Assembly: GCA_005406025.1 (NCBI GenBank)
Contig: BGZK01000149.1
Span: 310,001-374,000, forward strand
Length of the DNA: 64,000 bases
Origin: Eumeta japonica
Lineage: Eukaryota; Arthropoda; Insecta; Lepidoptera; Psychidae
Direction: 5' to 3'
How positions within the stretch are numbered: the stretch's first letter is position 1; each line of letters starts with the position of its first letter. The position numbers and the translations under genes are program-made. This document shows, piece by piece, positions 49,881 to 60,070 of this stretch. The notes under the pieces are model-generated. The model searched no databases. It was given only the letters and a program-made list of their open reading frames with translations, and was not told the DNA's origin.

Positions 49881-51359
49881 ACGTCTTAAATTAGGTTGCG
49901 GCTGGGAGTCACTTTGAAAAAGTGTAACGCTCGGTAACGTAACGATGAGTCACCGAACGAGAGAGAGGCCCGCCGAATGCCTTGCGTCTCTCTCCCACTC
50001 AACTATGATCGGTCTGCCGCGCGCAGCACTAGAGAATTAGTGCATAGCTTGCAAATGTATTGCAAGTTATTGTATGTATATTTGTATATAAATACGTATG
50101 TATGTGTAAAGGTAAAAATAAAATTTTGTTAATATGAAATTCAGTGCGAGATTCTTTGTATAAATTAATGTTTTAAATATAATTCTTTGTATAAATAAAT
50201 GTTTTAAATTGTTACTATTATTTCATCCTTCTTCCTACTATACGAATGAATATTCACATTAAAATGATTTTACCATTCAAAGTCGTTGTCACGTAAAACT
50301 TTCGCCCGTATACCGACTTTACAGGCAACCAAATTTTTTCCCCCACTCCCGAAGTTTTGCTGACGTATGCTGCGCGTATCTATCATAGGCGGCGGCTTCG
50401 TGCCGCTCGTGAAAAGAACAGACCGTCTCGTGCAAGCGTCCGATTTCTAAATTGCGATATAGATTCTACAATTTCATTGAATAAATCAACTGTTTTAAAT
50501 AAACATCAGTGATAGGTATGTCTGTGAGGTATATTAACTAAAGTCCCTAAAATAATCATATGATTTTTTTCATCCGGTCGTGCAAAGGCAAAGAAAGGGT
50601 TTAGTTTTCCGAGTGTACGTCGTGGTTTGTGGGATTTTTTACTAACCCACATTTAATCCTGGTTAGGTTTTGTAAATAATAAATTCTTAATTTTACTCTA
50701 CATTACTGATATAATGTAATGTATGCACGACAATATCAAGAAATTCAGTGCGTGTTCGGTGTCATAATATAGAGGATGTCACCATTAAAATTTTAATACC
50801 TTGATATTATTATCAATCTATATGTCTGTGTACATTATTAAGAAAAAAAAAACAACACATTTATAAAACATATCCTTATATAGAGCCATAGAGATATTGA
50901 TGATATAATTAATAAATAAAAATGTATCTCGTTTATAATTAGAAGAAAGTTCCTTATCGCATGTAACACTCAATTGCTGGGCGAATGGATGCTATATGAA
51001 AAAAAGTATAACCGCCATTAAAAATGCTGACCACTGTATAGTGTATGGTAGACTTAGTGCATACTTTTCGAATTCTCCATCTGCCTCTCTATTTTTCTCA
51101 CAAACCCGCTCCTCCTTACTATATAATTCTCGATCTCTCAGCCTGCATTTTTTTAGGATTTGAATGATTAATAAAAATAATGTTAATTTGCATCTTACAA
51201 ATATTTCTTATAGTTTATTTACTTATATTATTTATTTAGTTACTTCCAAACGTTTTAATTTTATTTTCATTGTTATTTATTTTCTGCTGAGTTTATACCC
51301 TCCCAAAATTTATATACTTCAGATTGGGGGACTTAGACCTCAAAGCCCATGACGCTGGC
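49881..51359. other. Noncoding, no gene seen
   Basis: CpG-richer patches at 49925-50040 and 50340-50450 lie between AT-rich DNA. They could be repeat fragments or an extension of the CpG zone. Confidence 0.4.
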
Positions 51360-52040
51360 CCTGCGCCGGTCGGGGGATGTTAAAGGCCGTTTTCACCGAC
51401 GTGACGACAACATCCGGCAGCGATTGCCCAACTTTGCCTCCCGAGGCATGGAGCGAGTATTTGATTAAATCGACTTAAGTTCACGACTCATTGGCGATGA
51501 TAAATTCTTCTGCGATCACGACCGAACCCGATACCTTTCAGTTCGAACGGGGCGCTTCTAACGCAAAAGCAAAGCAAAATAAAATTTAAAAACCATAAGC
51601 TCTGCTATGTGAAAACTGGCCACTTTCTTTACATATCCTCATCGAAATTTTGTACGAAACAAACGTCTGCATGATCCGCGCACTTGACCCTTCCAACATC
51701 GACAATATCGTCGAATAAGATATATTTCTTTGACGGCGACGCGCGCAGACGCCTCGCGATACTTCAACGGAATATTTCCCGGGGCTCGTTAGGCTTTTAC
51801 GATTCTGATATATATACGTGTGTATAAATACATTTTTTTTTTAAATATCCTTTGAAGCACAAAATAAAAGCCGGTACTTTATTGTTGTTCGACGGCAATC
51901 ACGGCCGAGACGGTACGCGGGCCGTAAATCAAGCGAAATGGCAATCTTACGGCGGCGCCTAAAGCCGGCTGCGGACGTGCTTTACGCGATACGCGATACG
52001 CGGGATGTTTTCTTCGTTATCCGCGCGCTCCGGTCGCTGT
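51360..52040. promoter_or_regulatory. Discontinuous CpG-rich noncoding region
   Basis: Two CpG-dense parts (about 51360-51560 and 51690-52040) include GACGGCGACGCGCGCAGACG and a short tandem ACGCGATACGCGATACGCG. AT words such as GATAAATT and GCCGTAAATCAAGCG lie between. Together with the block at 49.6 kb it forms a ~2.5 kb zone of unusual composition. No gene recognised. Confidence 0.35.
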
Positions 52041-52734
52041 GTATCTAATATATAGGATGTTTTATTTGTGTACATGTCTGTATGTAATACTGTTATTTTT
52101 CTTTCTTACTTGCTTAAAAAGTGTGCGAAAGTTTTAAAAATCGGCCAGTTTTAGTGTTGTGCAGCTGCCTATATAATTATGTTTGTGATGTGTATACAAA
52201 ATTAATTCTATAGATGTCGATTTTGCTTTGAGTAGTCGACAATTATTAGTATGCTTAAAATGCTTGAAATAATTTAGGTCCAGGCTTTTTCATTCAATTT
52301 AAAAGGATTAAGGGCGGGTATGGCCTCTTTATTCATAAAAAAACACGACATCTATTGGAGGATAGCAATCTTATAGTCCTTTCTTTCTAGGGTAATACAG
52401 TATTGCTAAACTCTGGCGATTTACTTTTTTTTTAATGAATTATCAATTTTTCAAATAGCGTAAATAACATATTATTATAATTGAAAACATATTTACTAAC
52501 TGAAAGTAAGCGTGAAAGAAGTAACGCTCCACTAGTGTCTCATGGCGCAGCTTGTACTAACTAGGCGAAAGAAAAAAAACCGGCCACAACAACAACCCAC
52601 ACAATGTACATTTAATATTTCAGCCACCGAGACGGTTTTTTATGTTAAAAGTGAAAGAAATTCACCAAATGAAATTTGGATATGGTTTCCAACTACAATC
52701 TATGAAATATTATTAAACAAAATAGTTTAATTAG

Positions 52735-53010
52735 TATGGAGCGGAGTTGGTTAAGATTCGGCTTGTGATCAGAAGGTATCAGGTTTGTTCCTGACTACGG
52801 TTGAATAGACCTATGGGTCCCGAACTTAACGTAAACCACACGCTTCTTGCTTCGGAGAACACGTAAATGTGTCGGTCCAAACGTTGTCAGCGCGTTGGTG
52901 ACGATAGTCTTTACCAGCCCCCAATCCCCACAGGAGGCTTAAGCCTTAACTCATTCAATTTGAAATAAAAATATTGCGGGAGGGTATGGCTTAGCAATGG
53001 GGTAAATAAA
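52735..53010 (+). repeat. SINE family 2, copy 2
   Basis: Starts GGAGCGGAGTTGGTTAAGA (A-box-like), then a B-box-like CAGGTTTGTTCCTG. This is followed by GCTTCGGAGAACACG, GTTGGTGACGATAG, AGCCCCCAATCCCC, AGGAGGCTTAAGCC, and ends AAAATATTGCGGGAGGGTAT with TTAGCAATGGGGT. The spacing of the two boxes fits an internal pol III promoter of a tRNA-derived SINE. Confidence 0.65.
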
Positions 53011-53689
53011 GTTTGACACAACAATCAGAATTGCTATTGCATGGATAAATGGTTGGCATTTTAAAGGATATTAATTGAAGTACTTTATTAAGCAATTTAA
53101 AATGAAGACAATACGCTTATAATTGGACAAAAGCAACTCACCAACTCATGCACGACGAGATTTTCGAATTTATAAGTTCGGTCGACATTCATATAAAAAT
53201 TTGTACAATAATAGAACCTGATAAAAGAGAATTTTTGGAAATTCACTTTTTATCGCAGTAAAAGAGGGTCGATTTTGGCATAATTTTTTTATTGCAAGAG
53301 TTGGAATTATGTTTGTTATAAATATTGCGCATTAAAAATGGCGAGGCGAGTCTTTCACAATTAGGTGGAGAGAAAACTAGGGTTATATTGTTATGAAACT
53401 GGCAATATATTGTGATCGCGAATGGGATGGTTTCTGAAAAAAAAATAGCAAGAATCGCCGGTTTCGTCTGCGTTTTCACACTATTGAACCAAAGTATTGA
53501 ACTGATTCTAAAAATTCCTTCATAAATAAGAAGCTCCCTGAGTAAAGCAGACTATTATTATTTCGCTTTGGCGTCATCTGCATATCTGTGCCATTGCTGA
53601 TTCTAAAAATTCTTATACTTTCCATTCTTTCTCCGAGTGATATAGCCTAAATTTTATTTTGATGCTAGTGTTTGCTCCATCCAAATCGG

Positions 53690-54070
53690 AACCATGATAA
53701 TTAGCAGAATCGAAATTGCAAACGAGACGAGGTGCAGAATCGAGAGTGCAAACCAGGACGGATCGAAATCAAGAATGGAACCAAGATCTCAGTCGAATGT
53801 GGGACTAAAAAGCGTGTTAAAAATTAGAATCAAGAGAGTGATCAGAATTGGAATAGAAAGCAGTACAGAAATAAAAAATCTGAGTGGGACTAGATCTACT
53901 TAGATCGAGACCGGATTCGAAATTAAAAGCGGGATCGCAGTTCGAAACGAAATCGATACAAATTGACGTCGAGGACAGGATCGAGATCAGAACCGAGAAC
54001 GAGATAACAATTGGAATCATGACTAAGATCGCAATCGGTGGATACGTAAGACGATGGAATCTATTCCATA
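53690..54070 (+). repeat. Degenerate purine-rich satellite-like tract
   Basis: About 380 bp built from variants of roughly six-base words: AATCGA, GATCGA, GATCAGAA, AACCGAGA and AACGAGAC. Typical spans are AGAATCGAAATTGCAAACG and GGATCGAGATCAGAACCG. Stops are rare, so overlapping ORFs of 69-99 codons appear on both strands; their low-complexity Ile/Glu/Arg/Ser composition argues against coding. Confidence 0.55.
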
Positions 54071-54734
54071 TCCACGCGGGTGGTAGCATGTACGATGTAA
54101 CTACAAATTATCGATTTTTTGATTTTTTCCGTCATCTGCTAAATTTCATGATTGTAAGTCAATGGGAAAGTTTTAATATATAGTATAAGTTTAAATTTAC
54201 TTACAAGATTTAAAATATAGAGCGTATATGGTAGCGTTTCGATCCTATTATTATTCGATCCTATTATTTATTTCGTTAACTAAAAAGCATGATTTTCAAA
54301 TAGTTTTAAAACGCCCTAGTAATAAGTGTTTCGTGTTAATTTCAACTTGATATCTCCACGCGTTTCTGAGAAGGAGTCTTGACAGACAACAAAGTGTTCC
54401 TATAAGGGTTTCCTTTCCTGAAAATTATGATTTGTTTCATTCAATTTGGGATCTTTGCTGCAAATTCGACTAACATTTGACCAGTATTTATAATTTGTGG
54501 TTTTACTTTAAAGTAAATAAATATAAAACTTTAAAGTAAACAATTTAATACCATTTTCGCGATCAATTAAACAAAAAGAGGTTGAAAAAATACATTTCTT
54601 GTATCAAGACAACTTTAATGGACAACTTTTTATTTTCGTTATTTTATTTTTGATTTTTAAACTATCTGCAGTAATAATTGTATTATGTGCAGATTTAAAA
54701 AAGTTACTTATTACCATTACGATAAAAGATGAGA

Positions 54735-54830
54735 GCCCTTTAAAGGTAGGACTCGTGGACGGACAGAGGGCTTAGTAATACTTAGGGCTACATTGGCATC
54801 TTTCGCGTGCGGAACTCTAAACATAATGAA
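54735..54830 (+). repeat. Dispersed repeat tail, related to the one at 17.3 kb
   Basis: Reads CGTGGACGGACAGAGGGCTT, AGTAATACTTAGGGCTACAT, TGGCATCTTTCGCGTGCGG and AACTCTAAACAT. It corresponds to 'GGACGGACAGACAG...TTAGTAATAGGGTCCCG...GGGTACGGAACCCTAAAAA', a frequent terminal block in Lepidoptera. Diverged. Confidence 0.5.
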
Positions 54831-55109
54831 CGTTTTAGATTCTGCATGTATATATAGAGTACAGAAGCAGCATTACCGAGATACTTCAAGATATCAAAAT
54901 TTCCCAATAAATAATGAGGCGTTTTACGAAAATCAAATAAATAATATTTGAAATCCCATTTTAAAGATAATAAAACAGGCAGCTTACAGAATTTAAAAAT
55001 CGTCCTATCATTTTAATACCGAAGGTTAGTTTCTTAAAGTAATTTATCGTTATGTACCATATTGTTGTTTCTAACGTCAACAAACAATAATTAGATTTCA
55101 TCTAAAATT

Positions 55110-55672
55110 AAAAAAATAAATTAAACGTGTGGCACTCGGGGACTGCCGTGGTAAAGCTATTGCATAGCATTTTTTATCAACTTATGCAATTATAATTATC
55201 TATTTATTTATGCAGTATTTTTTTTCTTTGATATTATAAATGAACCTTGGTCATTCATATTTAAAACACTTTATTCACACATTTTACGCGTATAGCTTCA
55301 TCATCATCATTCATCAGCAACTGCTATTCACTGTTGTACATAGGTACACCTATGTATACGTATATACCTACATGTATGCTTACGGGGCACATGCAGTGAG
55401 CATGGCATTATAAAGATATGATAGATACCTATACACCTATATACTTTCTCACAAACAGCTGCTTACGTATTCGTCTTATTTTCGGAGCAGCTCGTCTCGA
55501 TCCGTGCGAGCTTCGTACAGTCGTACCATATACATACACGTTAAGCGAACGCTCGGCAGAGCTACATGGTAGGCGGAGTGAGGAGTGTTAGGTTTTATTT
55601 TCGTTACGGAATTTCTTGATTCGGTCGCCGCGCTCAAAGCCCGTGATTAAAACTATGCAATAGCTTAAAAGA
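55110..55672 (-). repeat. 0.55-kb dispersed repeat, copy B (inverted partner of copy A)
   Basis: The second copy, in opposite orientation to 12131-12715. Its internal inverted ends are exact: AAGCTATTGCATAG at 55154-55167 and CTATGCAATAGCTT at 55653-55666, 513 bp overall. A further palindromic core (ACATAGGT-AC-ACCTATGT) is conserved in copy A with GT at the centre. Superfamily not recognised; the conserved inverted ends suggest a non-autonomous DNA transposon. Confidence 0.85.
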
Positions 55673-57159
55673 CATGACTACTTTCATTGGTTTTAAATAT
55701 CAATATTTGCTATTCAATTTTTCTGCGCACCTATACAGAAAATGATGAACAACTTGTTTCTCTTTTTTTTAAGAAGACGCGTATTATCATCAACTCATAA
55801 TACAAATTACATAATTTAATGAAACTTAAAGATTTAATGACACATATCGATAATATATTGAACTCTAAATGACTGGTATTTTGACCGAAACCTTACGTGA
55901 TTATGTATTGTTGCTGATAAATAGCTAACCATTAAACTAACCTTGCAAATGCCCCAAAAATAGGTTATGTGCGCGTTTGATAGGTAAGGCTAACAAAACA
56001 AAATTTTAATTTAACTGGAATCATTCCAAATAAAAATAAATAAATTAGAAACCTGTTCGCATAAAAGTCGACTTATTTTGGTGATGTTTTAAGGAAAACA
56101 AAAACAAAGCAATCAAAAGCGTGACAAATGTAACACAGCTATAACTAAATAGTGGAAAATGGGTCCATAGTTTGTGACAAAGTGCCGTATATACAAGAGG
56201 GAGAGTCGCCCGCCAAGGGAGTTTGCATTCAGTCGTTACTGACAATTTATTATCTCAATTAATTCATTGTCGTGTTTCAATTTTGCCCGCCTCAAAATTC
56301 TAGGAACATTTAATATATTTAAAACACTGATTCTGTTAGGATTATATTGTTGTTTCGTAACTCTGAATATCAATAAAATTATTATAATACTTAAATTATT
56401 CATTATCTATTAGCAGCAGGTGAGTTTCACCTATGATTGTACCCTAATATTGTAGTTTCACGTTGCATCCTCGCTTTCTACATACATTTTGTGTTGTGAT
56501 AAAATACGTAAATATACGTATGACAGAGTCTTTCCATCTCAATTTCTCACAAAATCCCTAACCATAAATACAACTATAACAAAATTCTCTAGAAAATTCT
56601 AGACTACTTTATCAACGTTCATATGCTGACGTCGTCTATACAGTTCTTGGGGGAGACCGTTTTAAATGATTAACGCGGTCACGGTGAATGTTCAAAGAAA
56701 AGTATGGAGTTAACATTTTTTATTGTGCAGTTGTAAAAATCGGCATTCGCATACTTAATTTTTTTAAGAGTTAGTTTTTGATCTCACTGGTCATGTTTTT
56801 ATCGTCACGTCACTATGTTATCAGTTATATTCAATCGATGTCAGTAGATAACTATTAATTACTATAAAGTAAATGAAAATTAGAAATCTATCGATTTATG
56901 CAAATAATATGATTATAGTTTGGAAATTGTAGTGTAATTGTAGTCGAGCATTAGAAAACTAATGCGAATTCCATGGAAAAATTGGCCCTGCTATACGGGC
57001 AGGCAAAGTAGTACCTTTGTAAAGGTTCCTTTTAGAATTTCCGGGTTAAAAATGCTTATGATTTTAAGTACTAAAATTCAGAAAATACGTGTGATGGCTC
57101 TGTATCTAATTTTGCTTTGTGTTATAAAACAGATTAAACGGTAATATTACTATATTACC
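55673..57159. other. Noncoding, no gene seen
   Basis: AT-rich between repeat copy B and a SINE. Nothing supported. Confidence 0.45.
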
Positions 57160-57475
57160 GTCACGCTGTATTCGATTTGATCGTAACATAAAAATGGGCT
57201 GGCTCTAGCCGTAAAATACAATACTCTCACAGAATACAGACGTGAAGCAACAACTTCCACTGTTGCATTTTGTCCAGCGAGTGAGAGTTCCGGTGACCCA
57301 CTCCCCCCTCCATTACCTCGCCCTCCTCCATTAGCCCACACTTTCCTCCGTAAGATATTCTATTCCAACCCAAGAGGTCGGTAATGCACTGGTAACCCTA
57401 TTGGGTTGCCAATGTCCATGGACAGCGATGACTCTCTGGTGGCTCGCATGCTCGTTTATCCCTCAAAAATGCTAC
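57160..57475 (+). repeat. SINE family 1, copy 6 (full length)
   Basis: Contains GGGCTGGCTC, CTCACAGAATACAGACGTG, CCAGCGAGTGAGAGTTCCGG, CCAAGAGGTCGGTAATGCAC, AATGTCCATGGACAGCG and GCATGCTCGTTTATCCCTC. It lies about 1 kb upstream of the CpG-rich semaphorin leader, so it may be close to promoter DNA. Confidence 0.8.
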
Positions 57476-58429
57476 GAAAATTCGGCGAAGTCATAAAAAA
57501 TTATACACATAATTATAATTATGCAATGTCACGTACACGCAGTTTGCAAATTCGAAACACTCTAGAAACAATGTAAAAATAAAAGCAATTTTTGGAGTAA
57601 ATTTTCACACTTAGAAATGTAGATAATTTTACTTAATTAAGTGGAAGACATTTGACTAATCTACATTGAAAATAATGACAATCCACTAAAATACGTTTAA
57701 AAATAATCCATTTATTATTATATTTCATCTGATTTCCTTTCGAAATATCAGTTGATAAGAGCGTTCGCCTAAATAGTTATGAAGTGCGCGCCGAACTAGC
57801 TGCTGTTTTATATCTCAGTTCATTTTCCGTTGATTAAATCCCTTCCGTTGCACAACAATGCACAAAGCTATTCATCGGAGAAGTCGGGCATCGTAAATGT
57901 TTATTTTATTGATTTTCACACGGGGCTCGGCACAACAGACCCCGCTGGTGAACTGGTACTAAAATATGTATTCACTTTTACATAGTTCTATGCGTTCAAA
58001 TAGCGCAGTTAAAAGTCGGACTTCGGTGCAGTTAGTGTGAGCGCGAACGTTTAATACGATCCTACAGGAACCCCACTATACAACTTAAGTACGTTTAGTT
58101 TGAAAAAGTTGCAAAAGCCGCTTAAAAGAATGCGCCGTTCGAACTATGTTATAGTAAATAATTTTATACTTTATTAGTTTAATATATGCTTGATTTTGAA
58201 AATTGATAAATTTTACAATGTGTGAATTTACTTATATGAATCTGGGTCCTCGGCTTTTAATCGATTTTCTTGACGTTCTACGACTTCTACCTATTGTGCT
58301 CTACCAGCCAGTCTCTGCAAGGAGAAAGAGAGAGAGCTACACAATCGAATCTGTAGAAAATCTATTCATTAAAATGAGATATTAATTACTCAGATAACAA
58401 TAGGAAATCTGCTTTTCGTAATTGACAAG
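57476..58429. other. Upstream flank of the semaphorin leader
   Basis: No TATA box recognised. GCAGTTAGTGTG near 58028 loosely resembles an arthropod initiator, without a matching downstream element. A transcription start here is only a guess. Confidence 0.3.
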
Positions 58430-58674
58430 AGCGCCCGTCCGAGTACCCTCGTGAGGGAGTAATAGAGCTTACGTCACGGACTCTACACTCGATCCCTATT
58501 GCAATCATTAAAGTCGTAATTACGACCTCACGATCCGTCGCCTGTCGTCACACCCCCGAGTGCTCCGTCGTTGACTCCGAGCGATTCTAACGAATTTTTA
58601 ATAACTCCGAAATCGTTCATAAACAAGGACAGGTCGCCCACGGCCGCGGCGCGCCCTTTCCGCTCTAATTGCAG

Positions 58675-58675
58675 G
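58675..58675 (+). promoter_or_regulatory. Candidate 3' splice site (acceptor) in the 5' leader
   Basis: A pyrimidine-rich run followed by CTAATTGCAG ends at 58674, with GTTTAG after it. CTAAT can serve as a branch-point-like element but lies very close to the AG. If used, the exon with the start codon would be 58675-59086 and a separate noncoding first exon would lie upstream. This is inference only. Confidence 0.3.
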
Positions 58676-58964
58676 TTTAGTGTCGGCGTTCGTTAGGAGT
58701 TGCAGCCGCTTTTTCTAATACGATTATGACGTTGCAGGGCGCAAGAGGGCAGCGTGGAGGGTGCGTGGTGCGGGGTGCGGAGGGCATCGGGGAGGGCTGC
58801 GTCACGTGCGAGGTCCGCACTCCGCAGCCCCACGCATGCGAGACCGCGGGGCGCCGGCCGCGCGTGCGCGCCCCTCGCCGCCACCACCGCGCGCCAGTCT
58901 CGCCGCCGGCCGCCGTGCGCCCGCTCGTGCTGTGCTTGCACCGCGTCCGCGAGTGATACGAGTG

Positions 58965-58982
58965 ATGTCGGCCTGTGACTAG
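58965..58982 (+). promoter_or_regulatory. Upstream ORF of six codons (including stop) in the semaphorin leader
   Basis: ATG at 58965 opens a reading frame MSACD ending in TAG at 58980-58982. This leaves only four bases before the main ATG at 58987, in a different frame. If the leader is transcribed as drawn, scanning ribosomes meet this ATG first, so it could lower or condition translation of the main frame. Its context (A at -4, no purine at -3) is weak, which favours leaky scanning. Confidence 0.45.
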
Positions 58983-58986
58983 TGCG

Positions 58987-59086
58987 ATGCTGGTGCTGCG
59001 CTGTGCCGTGCTCGCGGCGCTGCTGGCCGCCGCCACCGCCGCTGCCTGGCAGGAGAACGTGCGTCCCAAGGTGTTCGCCCAACTAG
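58987..59086 (+). CDS. Sema1a: First coding exon of a semaphorin, probably Semaphorin-1A (partial gene)
   Basis: The exon has 33 complete codons plus one base. An ATG opens a hydrophobic leader rich in Leu and Ala (residues 1-20, ending TAAA), a textbook signal peptide. The mature start reads WQENVRPKVFAQL followed by the first base of a Gly codon. Insect Sema-1a proteins, from memory, begin just after the signal peptide with a similar W-x-x-x-V/I-x-PK-x-x-x-Q-F-G block leading into the sema domain. The exon ends at CTAG|GTGAGT, a near-ideal donor, giving a phase 1 intron inside the Gly codon. An in-frame TGA at 58963 rules out a longer ATG-started N-terminus. Semaphorin-1A is a transmembrane guidance cue and receptor acting with plexin in axon guidance. 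The sema domain, transmembrane and cytoplasmic exons are not in this window. Another secreted or membrane protein with a chance match over 14 residues is possible. Confidence 0.65.
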
Positions 59087-59849
59087 GTGAGTCATCACGC
59101 GATCCGACGAACCGCTCCGTCGACCTCCTGCCCTCGTTGCCGCTCATCCCTGTCGACTTGCAGATAGCTTACCCCCTAGAAACATAAAAGTTGACGTCAC
59201 CGTGATCACGATGACTCACCAGTTAAGCTCCCGCCAAGAATACCAATGAAAACATTATTATGCGAGGTTAACTTAACCAAACTTCATTAATAAAATTCAT
59301 CACGGATCTCGTGAATGGCAACAGAGGAAAATAAATCGTTTTTTGTTGCACTCGTGGTAGGTACAGTAACCAGTTTATCTGAAGAAAGTGCCTCGAGTAT
59401 ACACACATATTACATGTAGGTACAACTGTCTTATTCACATGTTCGTGCGTCTTATTAGAAAACTTTTCATTGCAGGAGAATTAAAAAGAATAAGAAAAGT
59501 GATACACGTACACGAATAGATTAAAAAAAAGAGGGATATATAGAAACGATAAAGTTGTAAGAATAAAATGTAGTCAATGTTGTTCTGGAAGAAGATTCGA
59601 AGACACCGAAGTTTGTCATCGTTTGATGCTTTCTTTAAAAAGTAAAGGTGAATAAAGAACTAACTTTTTTCGATGAACAAAAAGCTTTTGCAGTCATAAA
59701 ATTTAAGGAATATTAAAAAGTTTCACATTAAATTTAAAAGGCGTGTATCTGTTTCTTATTGTAGACGACTTTTATAAGTATCGGTCGCTTTAACATTATC
59801 TAGCTACTACTCGGTAAACTCGGACAGACAATATGAAAGCGTCCGTCGG

Positions 59850-60070
59850 TAATTCACCGCAATTTCGTCCACGTCCTTAATAGCGGCGGGTGTAGGGACG
59901 CGTCTTCGCCGCCGGAGCAGACTACGAGCGTAGTCACGCGACAGTCCTCGGTGCAATAACGCCCGAGTGCAGCTCTCCATTGTTTTATTGCGGCCGGAGC
60001 CTGCATTGCGGGGGGACGGCGGCCACGTGGCGCTCATTAAGGCACAAAGCGAAGCAGTTTGTTCTGTGTT
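59850..60070. promoter_or_regulatory. CpG-rich block in the putative semaphorin intron
   Basis: AATTCACCGCAATTTCGTCC, GCGTCTTCGCCGCCGGAGC and GCGGGGGGACGGCGGCCACG occur about 0.8-1 kb after the exon donor. ORFs of 76 (minus) and 114 (plus) codons cross it without a domain. Position in a first intron close to the start exon fits an intronic enhancer or alternative promoter. Confidence 0.35.

Larger units (their letters stand above)
58430..58986 (+). promoter_or_regulatory. CpG-rich 5' leader and possible promoter region of the semaphorin gene
   Basis: This stretch is sharply richer in G+C and CpG than its surroundings, peaking at 58725-58960 with runs such as GCGCGCC and CCGCCGGCCGCC. It leads directly into the semaphorin start codon, so it is most simply the transcribed 5' leader and/or promoter. 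ORFs in it on both strands (up to 156 codons on the minus strand) have biased Arg/Ala/His composition, as expected from stop-poor GC-rich DNA, and show no domain. No TATA box is evident close to the start codon. A candidate 3' splice site ends at 58674, so the proximal promoter may lie elsewhere upstream. Confidence 0.5.

Noticed and set aside
53817..54183. Overlapping ORFs of 90-99 codons on both strands
   Set aside because: Produced by the degenerate purine-rich tract, in which stops are rare.
58677..59147. 156-codon minus-strand ORF and several plus-strand ORFs around the semaphorin exon
   Set aside because: They arise from stop-poor GC-rich DNA antisense to or overlapping the leader and exon. 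Composition is Arg/Ala/His/Ser rich with no domain.
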